Source of the DNA: Lysobacterales bacterium
GTDB taxonomy: Bacteria; Pseudomonadota; Gammaproteobacteria; Xanthomonadales; Ahniellaceae
Direction of reading: 5' to 3'
Length of the DNA: 64,000 bases
Assembly: GCA_016721845.1 (NCBI GenBank)
Contig: JADKHK010000013.1
Span: 1,470,501-1,534,500 of the forward strand
This document shows, piece after piece, positions 17,722 through 26,383 of the stretch; position 1 is the first letter of the stretch; each line of letters begins with the position of its first letter. The notes under the pieces are model-generated. The model ran no database searches and had not been told where the DNA came from. It saw only the letters and a program-made list of their open reading frames with translations. Made by a program: the position numbers and the translations under genes.

Positions 17722-17946
17722 TCAGTGGCTATCGCAGTACGGCAGCAGCGCGAGGAAACGCGCACGCTTGACGGCAGCCGTCAGCTGACGCTGATAGCGG
17801 GCCTTGGTGCCGGTGATGCGGCTGGGAACGATCTTGCCGGTCTCGGTCAGGTACTGGCGCAGGGTGTTGAGATCCTTGTAATCGATCTCCTTCACGCCTT
17901 CGGCTGAGAATCGGCAGAACTTCTTGCGGCGGAAAAATTTGGACAT
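17722..17946 (-). CDS. rpsR: 30S ribosomal protein S18 (bS18)
   Basis: The 74-residue protein is bS18, which pairs with S6 on the platform of the 30S subunit. Visible features are the basic start MSKFFRRKKFCRF, IDYKDLNTLRQYLTETGKIVPSRITGTKARYQRQL and KRARFLALLPY. The length matches the family. It sits 17 bases after rpsF and 13 before rplI. Confidence 0.98.
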   Translation of the reverse strand: MSKFFRRKKFCRFSAEGVKEIDYKDLNTLRQYLTETGKIVPSRITGTKARYQRQLTAAVKRARFLALLPYCDSH

Positions 17947-17963
17947 GATTGATTCCTCGTGAC

Positions 17964-18350
17964 TCAGGCGGCGTCTTCGAATTCGGCGTCGCTGAAGCCT
18001 TCTTCGCTGACGCGACGGCTCGGCTTCTCATCTTTCATCTTGGCGATCGGCGACTGTTCGGTCACCGCGTCGTCGCGGGTGGTGATGAGATGACGCAAGA
18101 CCGCATCGTTGAAGCGGAACGAGGACTGCAGTTCGTTCAGAACCGGCTGGCTGCACTCGATGTTCATCAGAACATAGTGGGCCTTGCCGAGATCCTGGAT
18201 CGGATACGCAAGCTGACGACGACCCCAGTCTTCGAGACGGTGGATCGTGCCTTTGTCTCCTTCAATGAGCGACTTGTAACGCTCGATCATCGCGGGTACC
18301 TGCTCGCTCTGGTCGGGATGGACCAGGAAAACGATTTCATAGTGACGCAT
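17964..18350 (-). CDS. rpsF: 30S ribosomal protein S6 (bS6)
   Basis: The 128-residue protein is bS6, opening MRHYEIVFLVHPDQSEQVPAMIERY, with the conserved RLEDWGRRQLAYPI and HYVLMNIE stretches. The C-terminal tail is acidic (EEGFSDAEFEDAA) and ends in Glu-rich sequence, the part that RimK modifies in E. coli. The ATG at 18350 has GGAG upstream; a longer frame upstream lacks family sequence. Upstream bases 18351-18641 hold no gene; the operon promoter should be there, but I cannot place a convincing -35/-10 pair. Confidence 0.97.
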   Translation of the reverse strand: MRHYEIVFLVHPDQSEQVPAMIERYKSLIEGDKGTIHRLEDWGRRQLAYPIQDLGKAHYVLMNIECSQPVLNELQSSFRFNDAVLRHLITTRDDAVTEQSPIAKMKDEKPSRRVSEEGFSDAEFEDAA

Positions 18351-18641
18351 CAAAAACTCCTTGCGGACGTATCGGCCTCCCGAGGTGTTACCGGTGAGGC
18401 AAGGTCCTATCGGCCAGCGGCTGACAGGGGTGCGAAGCTTAGCCGAGACGATGCCCATGCCGCAATGCAAAAGTCGTGAAAAATCAGGGGATTAGTTCAG
18501 TTTTCCCAAGCCGTATCAGGGACTTAGGTACTCTATCCACAGCTGCAAAATATTTTCCGCCGCAGATTCAGGCAGAAAGCGAGGAACGGCGTACAGCCCA
18601 CTGTTTTCATGGGATTTTTCTTGCCGCAAGACGGTCGAGTC

Positions 18642-18968
18642 TCAGACCGTGGTGAAACTTTCCCCGCAGCCGCACTCGGCGGAGACGTTCGGATTCCGGA
18701 ACACGAACTGGGCGCCGAGCCCCTGCTTGGCGAAGTCGATCTCGGTGCCATCGACCATCGCGAGACTGTCGCTGGCGACGATCACCTTGATGCCTCGCGA
18801 TTCGAACACCTGATCGTCGGCACCAACCTCGTCGACGAGGTCCACGACATAAGCGAAGCCGGAGCAACCGGTCTTGCGGACGCCAAAACGCAGACCGAGT
18901 GCCTCCGGCTTGTCGCGCAGATAGCCGCCGACACGTTCGGCGGCCGATTCGGAAAGTTGGATAGCCAT
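18642..18968 (-). CDS. A-type iron-sulfur cluster carrier (IscA/ErpA-like)
   Basis: The 108-residue protein transfers Fe-S clusters to apo-enzymes. The three ligand cysteines are in place: Cys35 in KTGCSGFAY and Cys99/Cys101 in ECGCGESF, at the same positions as in E. coli IscA. The ATG at 18968 has GGAG eight bases upstream; a GTG three codons earlier overlaps that site. No isc or suf genes adjoin it, so it acts as a lone A-type carrier. Assignment as IscA, ErpA or SufA is uncertain. Confidence 0.92.
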   Translation of the reverse strand: MAIQLSESAAERVGGYLRDKPEALGLRFGVRKTGCSGFAYVVDLVDEVGADDQVFESRGIKVIVASDSLAMVDGTEIDFAKQGLGAQFVFRNPNVSAECGCGESFTTV

Positions 18969-19061
18969 CGCGTTCACTCCATGCCGTCGGGTGCGCGCGC
19001 TCGGATATGATCGCGCGCTCTATCGTGACCGATCTGGTCGCGCCCAACGGAGTTTCAAGGC

Positions 19062-20462
<1,401 letters not shown>

Positions 20463-20465
20463 ATC

Positions 20466-20792
20466 ATGGCGACCGATTACTCGCGTCTGCTGCTGTTCGC
20501 CGCACTGGGCGATGTCGTGCTCGCGGCCCTGCTCGCGCTGACCGCCGCCTTGCTGCTGCGGCGCTTCATGGGTCAGCTGGTTGAGCGCCATCGCGCCGTG
20601 GCACTGCGTCTGATCGAACCGGCCGAAGGCCGCGCCCATCGTCTCTACGCCTACCTGAAAGGCCGCGAATCGCGCCTGCTGAACGACCCACGTGCGCATG
20701 CGCTCGCCTTCGGTGCGTATGTCTGCGCCTGGTGCGTGCTGTTCCTGCTGGCCCTCGCACCGCTGACGTTGATCGCCGCCGTGATCCTCTGA
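20466..20792 (+). CDS. small membrane protein of unknown function
   Basis: The 108-residue protein begins 3 bases after the asnS stop. Two strongly hydrophobic stretches, about residues 8-33 (LLLFAALGDVVLAALLALTA) and 83-108 (YVCAWCVLFLLALAPL), are predicted membrane helices. The loop between them is basic and probably cytoplasmic. I recognise no family. The tight spacing suggests cotranscription with asnS. Confidence 0.65.
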   Translation: MATDYSRLLLFAALGDVVLAALLALTAALLLRRFMGQLVERHRAVALRLIEPAEGRAHRLYAYLKGRESRLLNDPRAHALAFGAYVCAWCVLFLLALAPLTLIAAVIL

Positions 20793-20811
20793 ATCGCCAC
20801 AAGGAAATCCG

Positions 20812-21114
20812 ATGTCCGATGAACAATGGTGGATCGTCACGTTTGGCGACATGCTGCACTGGGCCCGCCTGACCATGAACGACGACGGCAATGCCGAAGT
20901 CTTCAGCGCCAATGGCGAGACCGAGCGCTTTCCGAATGAGGGCGAAGCCAGGGCTGCATTGCTCGACGCCAACTACCGCGCATTCGACGGCATCGACGAC
21001 GACGACGCCGAGGAAATGGGCTTCGATCTCGACAGCGTTGCCCCGCCCCGTGCCAACGAGGGCGACGAGGACGACTTGCTCGAACAGATGACGATGAAGT
21101 TGCAGCCGCGCTGA
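20812..21114 (+). CDS. small acidic protein of unknown function
   Basis: This 100-residue soluble protein starts MSDEQWWIVTFGDMLHWARLTM after a good ribosome site (AAGGA). The middle predicts strands (AEVFSANGETERF), and the C-terminal half is strongly acidic (GIDDDDAEEMGFDLD, NEGDEDDLLEQ). It lies between the small membrane protein and the SDR gene, 10 bases before the latter. No family recognised. Confidence 0.65.
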   Translation: MSDEQWWIVTFGDMLHWARLTMNDDGNAEVFSANGETERFPNEGEARAALLDANYRAFDGIDDDDAEEMGFDLDSVAPPRANEGDEDDLLEQMTMKLQPR

Positions 21115-21124
21115 GGACGTCACG

Positions 21125-21913
21125 ATGAAACTGGATCTCACCGGCAAGCACGCCCTCGTCTGTGGCGCATCGAAAGGCATTGGTCGTGCGGCGGCAGAAG
21201 CCCTGGCAGGACTCGGCGCCGACGTGACGGTACTGGCACGCAACCGCGATGCGCTCGACGCCCTGGCGCGCACGCTGCCGAAGACGCACGGCGCGCAGAA
21301 ACATGCCTGGCTGAGCGCCGATGTCTCGAACACCGACGGATTGCGCAGCGCGGTCGAGGCCATGGTGTCCGCGCATCCGGTGCAGATTCTCGTGAACAAC
21401 ACGGCCGGGCCGAACCCGGGTTCCGCCATCGCTGCGACCAGCGAACAATTCCTCGACACCTTCCAGCGCCACTTGCTCGCGAATCACACGTTGGTGCAGG
21501 CCACGGTCGGTGGCATGAGGTCGGCCGGCTACGGACGCATCATCAACGTGATCTCCACGTCGGTGAAAGAGCCGATCAAGAACCTCGGCGTCTCGAACAC
21601 CATCCGCGGCGCGGTCGCGAGCTGGGCCAAGACCCTGGCGGGCGAACTCGCCGCACACGGCATCACCGTCAACAACGTATTGCCCGGCTTCACCCGCACG
21701 CAGCGCCTCGAACAGATCATCGAGGAACGCGTGGCCGCCACCGGCAAGACGCGCGCCGACATCGAAGCCGGCATGCTCGCCAGCGTTCCCGCCGCCCGCT
21801 TTGCCGAAGCCCACGAAGTCGCCGCCGCGATCGCCTTCCTCGCCTCGCCCGCCGCCGGCTACATCAACGGCATCAATATGCCGGTCGATGGCGGGCGCAC
21901 GCAGTCGCTTTGA
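21125..21913 (+). CDS. short-chain dehydrogenase/reductase family protein with degenerate active site
   Basis: The 262-residue protein has an SDR fold: nucleotide-binding CGASKGIGRAAAE (residues 13-25), LVNNTAGPNPG in place of NNAG, and INVISTSVKEP with the catalytic Ser. Where YxxxK should follow it reads VSNTIRGAVASWAK, so the catalytic Tyr and Lys are replaced (Ser/Asn and Arg). The same replacement is known in a divergent group of beta-ketoacyl-reductase-like SDRs, so it is probably ancestral rather than a local mutation. It is the first gene of the kynurenine cluster, with GAGG upstream of its ATG. Its role there is unknown; it may bind a nucleotide without classic dehydrogenase chemistry. 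Confidence 0.85.
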   Translation: MKLDLTGKHALVCGASKGIGRAAAEALAGLGADVTVLARNRDALDALARTLPKTHGAQKHAWLSADVSNTDGLRSAVEAMVSAHPVQILVNNTAGPNPGSAIAATSEQFLDTFQRHLLANHTLVQATVGGMRSAGYGRIINVISTSVKEPIKNLGVSNTIRGAVASWAKTLAGELAAHGITVNNVLPGFTRTQRLEQIIEERVAATGKTRADIEAGMLASVPAARFAEAHEVAAAIAFLASPAAGYINGINMPVDGGRTQSL

Positions 21914-21938
21914 ATCGCGCGTTTCACCGGCCTTCGGC

Positions 21939-21951
21939 TAGGCTTCGCGCA
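21939..21951 (+). promoter_or_regulatory. possible -10 box for a leaderless dehydrogenase transcript
   Basis: TAGGCT ends six bases before the ATG at 21951, and no Shine-Dalgarno sequence precedes that ATG. This is the spacing expected of a leaderless mRNA. No -35 match is seen at the usual distance, so support is weak on its own; two other starts in this cluster show the same geometry. Confidence 0.3.
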
Positions 21952-23375
21952 TGAAACGCATCGCCTACTCCGAATTGAATGCGGTTGAGCATTGGCTGGA
22001 CGTGGTCGATCCGGCGACGGCCGAGGTGATTGCGCAGGTCAGTGCCGGGACGACGCACGATGTCGAGACCGCGGTGCGGCGCGCGCAAGCGGCGTTTCCG
22101 GGGTGGTCGTCGTTGCCGAATTCGGAGCGTGCGCGCTGGCTGGAGAAACTGGCCGATGCGCTTGAAGCGAGGGTGCCGGAGTTTGCCGAAGCGGAAAGCC
22201 GCGACACCGGCAAGCCGCTGTGGCTGACGCGCGAGATCGAGATTCCACGGGCAGCCGCGAACTTGCGCTTTTTTGCGCATGCCGCCACCCAGTTCGCTTC
22301 CGAATCGCATCATGGCCAGGCCGGATTGAACTACACGCTGCGCCAGCCACATGGCGTCGTCGGGGTGATCTCGCCCTGGAACATGCCGCTGCTGCTGTTC
22401 ACCTGGAAACTGGCGCCGGCGCTCGCCGCCGGCAATTGCGTGATCGCGAAGCCGTCCGAGGTGACGCCGCTGACCGCACAGTTGCTGGCCGAACTCGCGC
22501 GCGACATCGATTTCCCCGAGGGCGTGCTCAACGTCGTGCATGGACTCGGACAGACCGTCGGCCAAGCCATGGTCGACCATCCCGGCATCAAGGCGATCAG
22601 CTTCACCGGCAGCACGGCCGTCGGCAAACGCATCGCCGAAAGCTGTGCGCGCGAGTTGAAAAAGTGTTCGCTGGAACTGGGCGGCAAGAATGCCGCGCTG
22701 ATCTTCGCCGATGCCCCGAAAGACAAGTTGTTCGAACAGATCGTGCGTGCCGCGTTCCAGAACACCGGGCAGATCTGCCTATGCGGATCGCGCCTGCTGA
22801 TCGAACGCCGTTACTACGACGAATTCCGCGACGCCTTCGTTGCCCGGGCGACGCATCATCTGGTTGGCGATCCGCTGGCGGATGGCACCTTCTCCGGGCC
22901 GCTGGTGTCGCGAGCTCACTTCGACAAGGTGATGGCCTATCTCGATCTGGCGCGTGCGGAGGGTGGCCGCGTCATCGCGGGCGGGCATCGCGTCGCGGTG
23001 CCCGGTCGATGCACGAACGGCTGGTTCGTCGCACCGACGATCATCGAAGGCCTGGGCCCGCATTGCCGCACGAATCAGGAAGAGATCTTCGGACCGATCG
23101 TGACACTGCAAGCTTTCGACGACGAAGACGAAGCGCTCGCGCTCGCGAACGCCACGCCATACGGATTGAGTGCCAGTGTCTGGACCGAGGGCCTGTCGCG
23201 CGCACATCGGGTCGCCGCCCGGCTCGACGCCGGTATCATCTGGGTCAACACCTGGATGCAGCGCGACTTGCGCACGCCCTTCGGCGGCGTCAAGCAATCG
23301 GGCCTGGGCCGCGAAGGCGGTGCCGAGGCCATGCGCTTCTTCACCGAACCCAAGAACGTCTGCATCGGAGTCTGA
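21951..23375 (+). CDS. 2-aminomuconate 6-semialdehyde dehydrogenase
   Basis: The 474-residue aldehyde dehydrogenase is most like the 2-aminomuconate/2-hydroxymuconate semialdehyde dehydrogenases (AmnC, NbaE, DmpC). It oxidises 2-aminomuconate semialdehyde with NAD. Visible are the NAD-site GVVGVISPWNMPLLLFTWKLAPALAAGN, FTGSTAVGKRIA, the general base Glu242 in LELGGKN and the nucleophile Cys276 in GQICLCGSR, with a C-terminal NTWMQRDLRTPFGGVKQSGLGREGG. The neighbours (dioxygenase, decarboxylase, deaminase) make the amino-muconate substrate much more likely than the hydroxy one. No ribosome site precedes the ATG. The carbonic anhydrase gene follows after 2 bases. Confidence 0.88.
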   Translation: MKRIAYSELNAVEHWLDVVDPATAEVIAQVSAGTTHDVETAVRRAQAAFPGWSSLPNSERARWLEKLADALEARVPEFAEAESRDTGKPLWLTREIEIPRAAANLRFFAHAATQFASESHHGQAGLNYTLRQPHGVVGVISPWNMPLLLFTWKLAPALAAGNCVIAKPSEVTPLTAQLLAELARDIDFPEGVLNVVHGLGQTVGQAMVDHPGIKAISFTGSTAVGKRIAESCARELKKCSLELGGKNAALIFADAPKDKLFEQIVRAAFQNTGQICLCGSRLLIERRYYDEFRDAFVARATHHLVGDPLADGTFSGPLVSRAHFDKVMAYLDLARAEGGRVIAGGHRVAVPGRCTNGWFVAPTIIEGLGPHCRTNQEEIFGPIVTLQAFDDEDEALALANATPYGLSASVWTEGLSRAHRVAARLDAGIIWVNTWMQRDLRTPFGGVKQSGLGREGGAEAMRFFTEPKNVCIGV

Positions 23376-23377
23376 GC

Positions 23378-24040
23378 ATGCGCGAAATCGACGAATTGCT
23401 GGAACGCAACCGGCAATGGGCCGAATCGATCAAGGCCACCCAGCCCGACTTCTTCCGGCAACTCTCGAAGCAGCAGCATCCGAAATACCTGTGGATCGGC
23501 TGTTCCGATTCACGCGTGCCGGCCAACCAGATCCTCGGTCTCGCACCGGGCGAAATCTTCGTGCATCGCAACGTCGCCAACGTCGTCGTGCATGCCGACT
23601 TGAACTGCCTGTCGGTACTGCAATTCGCCATCGACGTACTCAAGGTCGAACACATCATGCTGGTCGGCCACTACGGCTGCGGCGGCGTGCGCGCGGTTCT
23701 GGATGGCGCCCGTCATGGCCTCGTCGACAACTGGCTGCGCCATGTCGGCGATGTGCTGCAGAAGCATCGCGAAGCCTTCGACGCGATCGACACGACATCG
23801 ATGAAGCACGCGCGGCTGTGCGAACTCAACGTGATCGAACAGGTCGTCAACATCTGCCAGACCACGATCGTGCAGGACGCCTGGGAACGCGGCCAGAAAC
23901 TCGAAGTACATGGCCTCGTCTATTCGCTGTTCGACGGTCGCCTGCGCAATCTAGGCATCACCACGCACAGCCACGCCACACTCGCCGAGACCTATGTGCA
24001 GTCGCTGGCACGGCTCGGCATCGCCCGCGGGAGCTTCTGA
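23378..24040 (+). CDS. can: beta-class carbonic anhydrase
   Basis: The 220-residue zinc enzyme interconverts CO2 and bicarbonate in the cytoplasm. The zinc ligands match E. coli Can exactly: Cys42 and Asp44 in GCSDSR, His98 and Cys101 in VGHYGCGG. The start MREIDELLERNRQWAE and the full length also match. It lies 2 bases after the dehydrogenase and shares one base with the deaminase gene (TGATG), so it is plainly inside the catabolic operon. One sensible link is handling the CO2 released by the ACMS decarboxylase encoded downstream, but it may simply be the housekeeping enzyme carried in this operon. Confidence 0.94.
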   Translation: MREIDELLERNRQWAESIKATQPDFFRQLSKQQHPKYLWIGCSDSRVPANQILGLAPGEIFVHRNVANVVVHADLNCLSVLQFAIDVLKVEHIMLVGHYGCGGVRAVLDGARHGLVDNWLRHVGDVLQKHREAFDAIDTTSMKHARLCELNVIEQVVNICQTTIVQDAWERGQKLEVHGLVYSLFDGRLRNLGITTHSHATLAETYVQSLARLGIARGSF

Positions 24041-24471
24041 TGAGCGACGTGATCCGGGCGGACACGGCACCCCGGGCCGTCGGGTCGTATCCGCATGCAC
24101 GTCGCGTCGGCCACCTGCTGTTCCTGTCCGGCATCGGCCCGCGGTCCGCGACGGACAACAGCATTCCCGGCAACGCCTACGATGCCGACGGTGGACTTGC
24201 CTGTTACGACATCGTCGCGCAATGCCACTCGGTCTTCGCGAACGTGCGCGCGGTACTCGAAGCCAGCGGTGCAGGCTGGAACGACCTGGTCGACGTCACC
24301 GTCTATCTCACCGACATGGCCCGCGATTTCAAGGCCTACAACACGGTCTGGGCCGAATATTTTCCCGACCCGGCCCATGCACCCTGCCGCACCACGCTCG
24401 GCATTACCGCATTGCCGACGCCGATCGCGATCGAATTGAAGTGCATCGCGGCATTCAAGTCAGCCGTCTGA
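24040..24471 (+). CDS. 2-aminomuconate deaminase (RidA/YjgF family)
   Basis: The 143-residue protein is a member of the RidA superfamily. The pattern APRAVGSYPHARRVGHLLFLSGIGPR, NVRAVLEASGAGWNDLVDVTVYLTDM and PCRTTLGITALPTPIAIELKCIA matches the 2-aminomuconate deaminases (AmnD, NbaF) that release ammonia from 2-aminomuconate to give 4-oxalocrotonate. The start overlaps the carbonic anhydrase stop (TGATG). Its last 12 bases overlap the 3' end of the opposite-strand lipoprotein gene. The context agrees with the activity. Confidence 0.88.
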   Translation: MSDVIRADTAPRAVGSYPHARRVGHLLFLSGIGPRSATDNSIPGNAYDADGGLACYDIVAQCHSVFANVRAVLEASGAGWNDLVDVTVYLTDMARDFKAYNTVWAEYFPDPAHAPCRTTLGITALPTPIAIELKCIAAFKSAV

Positions 24472-25080
24472 TTCGCGCACCGGGATCTTGCCGCCGTCGC
24501 AATTGATGCTCGCATCGACTGCAGCAAACGTCGCCTTGCCCGTGTCGGTCCAATCGCCACTGCGCGGAATGTCGTCGAAGACCAGAAAGCGTGGACCCAC
24601 ACGGGTCGGCGGAAGCTCGAAGGCTTCGTAGATGCGCGGATCGCCGAGAAAATCGAAGCGATACAACCGGCCCGTGATGTCCTGTCCGCACCAGTGCACG
24701 CTGCGGCCCTGCAGCGGCCCTTCGACCGGATGGCCCTTGTCGGCAATGATGTCGACCAAGCCGTCGAGGTAATCCTCGGCGTGGATCTCGCTGTCGGGCA
24801 CGTGCAGTTCCAACTCGAAGTCGCCGCGCTCCAGCGCCCAGGTCGTGTAGTGATCGCGATCGACGCTGAGACGCAGCGGCTTCGGATAGTCGAAGTGGAC
24901 GCCTGACTGCGAAAATCGGACGCGCTCGGCCAGCGCGGCGGCGCCGGGGGGACCACGCATTTCGTCGAACATCGCGCCGAAAAAGGTGCGGGTCAGCGAC
25001 GCATCATCGGCGACATTGCTGTCCTGTCCGGAAGAACACGCCGCCAGCCCAAGCAGTAGTGCCATCCACCAACACCGCAT
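24460..25080 (-). CDS. putative lipoprotein on the opposite strand inside the catabolic cluster
   Basis: The 206-residue protein starts MRCWWMALLLGLAACSSG with a lipobox (LAAC, Cys15), so it is predicted to be a lipid-anchored envelope protein. The mature part holds FDYPKPLRLSVDRDHYTTWAL, GDFELELHVPDSE and VHWCGQDITGRLYRFDFLG, suggesting a beta-rich fold; I recognise no family. The ATG at 25080 has GGAG upstream. It is read against all its neighbours: its 3' end overlaps the deaminase gene by 12 bases, and its 5' end lies 65 bases from the divergent dioxygenase gene. Confidence 0.75.
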   Translation of the reverse strand: MRCWWMALLLGLAACSSGQDSNVADDASLTRTFFGAMFDEMRGPPGAAALAERVRFSQSGVHFDYPKPLRLSVDRDHYTTWALERGDFELELHVPDSEIHAEDYLDGLVDIIADKGHPVEGPLQGRSVHWCGQDITGRLYRFDFLGDPRIYEAFELPPTRVGPRFLVFDDIPRSGDWTDTGKATFAAVDASINCDGGKIPVRESDG

Positions 25081-25145
25081 CCTGTGCTCCAGGTTCCCGT
25101 CGGCGGAAAGGTACACTTGCCGGCATCCCATCGCGAGACCCGCCC

Positions 25146-25697
25146 ATGTCCCTGCCCGGCCCGATCGATTTCCAGCGCTGGATCGATGAGCATCGCCATT
25201 TGCTGAAACCGCCCGTGGGCAACAAGTGCATCGTCGACGGCGATTTCATCGTGATGATCGTCGGCGGCCCGAACCAGCGCACCGACTTCCACATCGAGGA
25301 AGGGCCAGAGTTCTTCCACCAGATCGAAGGCGACATGGTGCTGCGGATCCAGGAGGGATTTGACGGCGAACGCGGCAGCGTGCGCGATATCCCGATCAAG
25401 GCCGGCGAAATCTTCTACCTGCCGCCGCGCGTGCCGCATTCGCCGCAACGCATGCCGAATTCGATCGGCCTCGTCATCGAACGCAAGCGCCTCGCCCACG
25501 AGCAGGACGGCCTGATGTGGTTCTGCGAACGCTGCAACCACAAGCTCTACGAGGAATTCTTCGCGCTCGAGAACATCGAAACGCAATTCGGTGCGATTTT
25601 CGAGCGCTTCTACCGCTCGCACGCGCACCGCACCTGCACGCAATGCGGTCATCTCAATCCGGCGCCGGCGAAGTACGGCGCGCCAGAGCTGGCCTGA
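25146..25697 (+). CDS. 3-hydroxyanthranilate 3,4-dioxygenase
   Basis: This 183-residue cupin opens the ring of 3-hydroxyanthranilate with O2, giving 2-amino-3-carboxymuconate semialdehyde (ACMS). The catalytic Fe(II) ligands are His49 and Glu55 in FHIEEGPEFF and His98 in PPRVPHSPQR. As in bacterial HAOs, a second rubredoxin-like iron site is formed by Cys127/Cys130 (CERC) and Cys164/Cys167 (CTQC). The substrate-binding Arg45 (NQRTDFH) is present. The gene (nbaC/haaO in other species) is complete. It is divergent from the lipoprotein gene; TACACT at 25113-25118 may be its -10 box. No strong ribosome site is visible. Confidence 0.95.
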   Translation: MSLPGPIDFQRWIDEHRHLLKPPVGNKCIVDGDFIVMIVGGPNQRTDFHIEEGPEFFHQIEGDMVLRIQEGFDGERGSVRDIPIKAGEIFYLPPRVPHSPQRMPNSIGLVIERKRLAHEQDGLMWFCERCNHKLYEEFFALENIETQFGAIFERFYRSHAHRTCTQCGHLNPAPAKYGAPELA

Positions 25698-25705
25698 TAC
25701 ACCGC

Positions 25706-25748
25706 TTGTCGATGCCCAGAATGGGCAATATCATGCCCGATATGGGCA
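25706..25748 (+). promoter_or_regulatory. promoter with two TGCCC-N5-GGGCA operators, leaderless start
   Basis: TTGTCG (25706-25711) and TATCAT (25729-25734) are separated by exactly 17 bases, which places transcription start at about 25741-25742, on the ATG of the next gene. Two palindromes of the form TGCCC-N5-GGGCA lie at 25713-25727 and 25734-25748. Their centres are 21 bases apart, two turns of the helix. The first fills the spacer and the second covers the start site. This is the layout of a self-repressed promoter bound by a dimeric regulator, most simply the wHTH protein encoded next. Confidence 0.6.
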
Positions 25749-26383
25749 CCCACTCCCGCCAACATCGCGTCAGCGAAGCCGCCGCGCTCTACGCCAGCGC
25801 CAATTTGTCCGATGCGCTGTTCACCACGACCCAGCAGCGGGTGCTTGCCAGCTTGTTCAGTGCGCCGGGGCGCAGCGCGACCGTGAGCGAACTGATCCAC
25901 AGCACCGGCGCCGGCAGCGGCGCCGTGCAGCGCGAACTGGCACGACTTGCGGGCAGCGGGCTGCTCGTCGTCGAGCAAGTCGGCAACCAGAAGCACTATC
26001 GCGCCAATCCCGATTCGCCAATCCATGACGAATTGGCATCCATCGTCCGCAAGACCTTCGGGCTGGCGTCGCCGCTGCGCGCCGCGCTCGCGCCGATGGC
26101 GGGTCGCATCCATGCCGCTTTCGTCTACGGTTCGGTCGCCAAGCGCAGCGACAGCGCCGCCAGCGACATCGACCTGATGCTGGTCTCCGACGACCTCACC
26201 TATCCCGACGTCATGGCGACATTGCATCCGCTGATGGAACGGCTGGGACGCGAGATCAGTCCCACGATCTTCACCCGCGACGAACTGCGGAAGCGCATCC
26301 GCGATGGCGGCAGTTTCGCCGTGCGCATCCTGCAACAGCCCAAGCTCTGGCTCATCGGCAGCGAACATGACCTCGCCGCTTGA
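25742..26383 (+). CDS. winged-helix / nucleotidyltransferase fusion (possible MNT antitoxin and repressor)
   Basis: The 213-residue protein joins two domains. Residues about 24-95 are a winged helix (TTTQQRVLASLFSAPGRSATVSELIHSTGAGSGAVQRELARLAGSGLL, wing VGNQKHYRAN). Residues 120-205 are a minimal nucleotidyltransferase with Gly130-Ser131 (FVYGSVAKRSD) and Asp142/Asp144 (SDIDLMLV). I chose ATG 25742 because a promoter predicts transcription starting there; in-frame ATGs at 25712, 25721 and 25733 lie within the promoter. Its stop is overlapped by 17 bases by a HEPN-like gene, the partner seen in MNT-HEPN toxin-antitoxin pairs. It sits inside the kynurenine cluster but has no obvious catabolic role. 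Confidence 0.8.
   Translation: MGTHSRQHRVSEAAALYASANLSDALFTTTQQRVLASLFSAPGRSATVSELIHSTGAGSGAVQRELARLAGSGLLVVEQVGNQKHYRANPDSPIHDELASIVRKTFGLASPLRAALAPMAGRIHAAFVYGSVAKRSDSAASDIDLMLVSDDLTYPDVMATLHPLMERLGREISPTIFTRDELRKRIRDGGSFAVRILQQPKLWLIGSEHDLAA

Noticed and set aside
18533..18541. CTATCCACA, an eight-of-nine match to a DnaA box, near AT-rich sequence.
   Set aside because: Only one box is present, with no cluster and no dnaA or other origin genes; not evidence for a replication origin.
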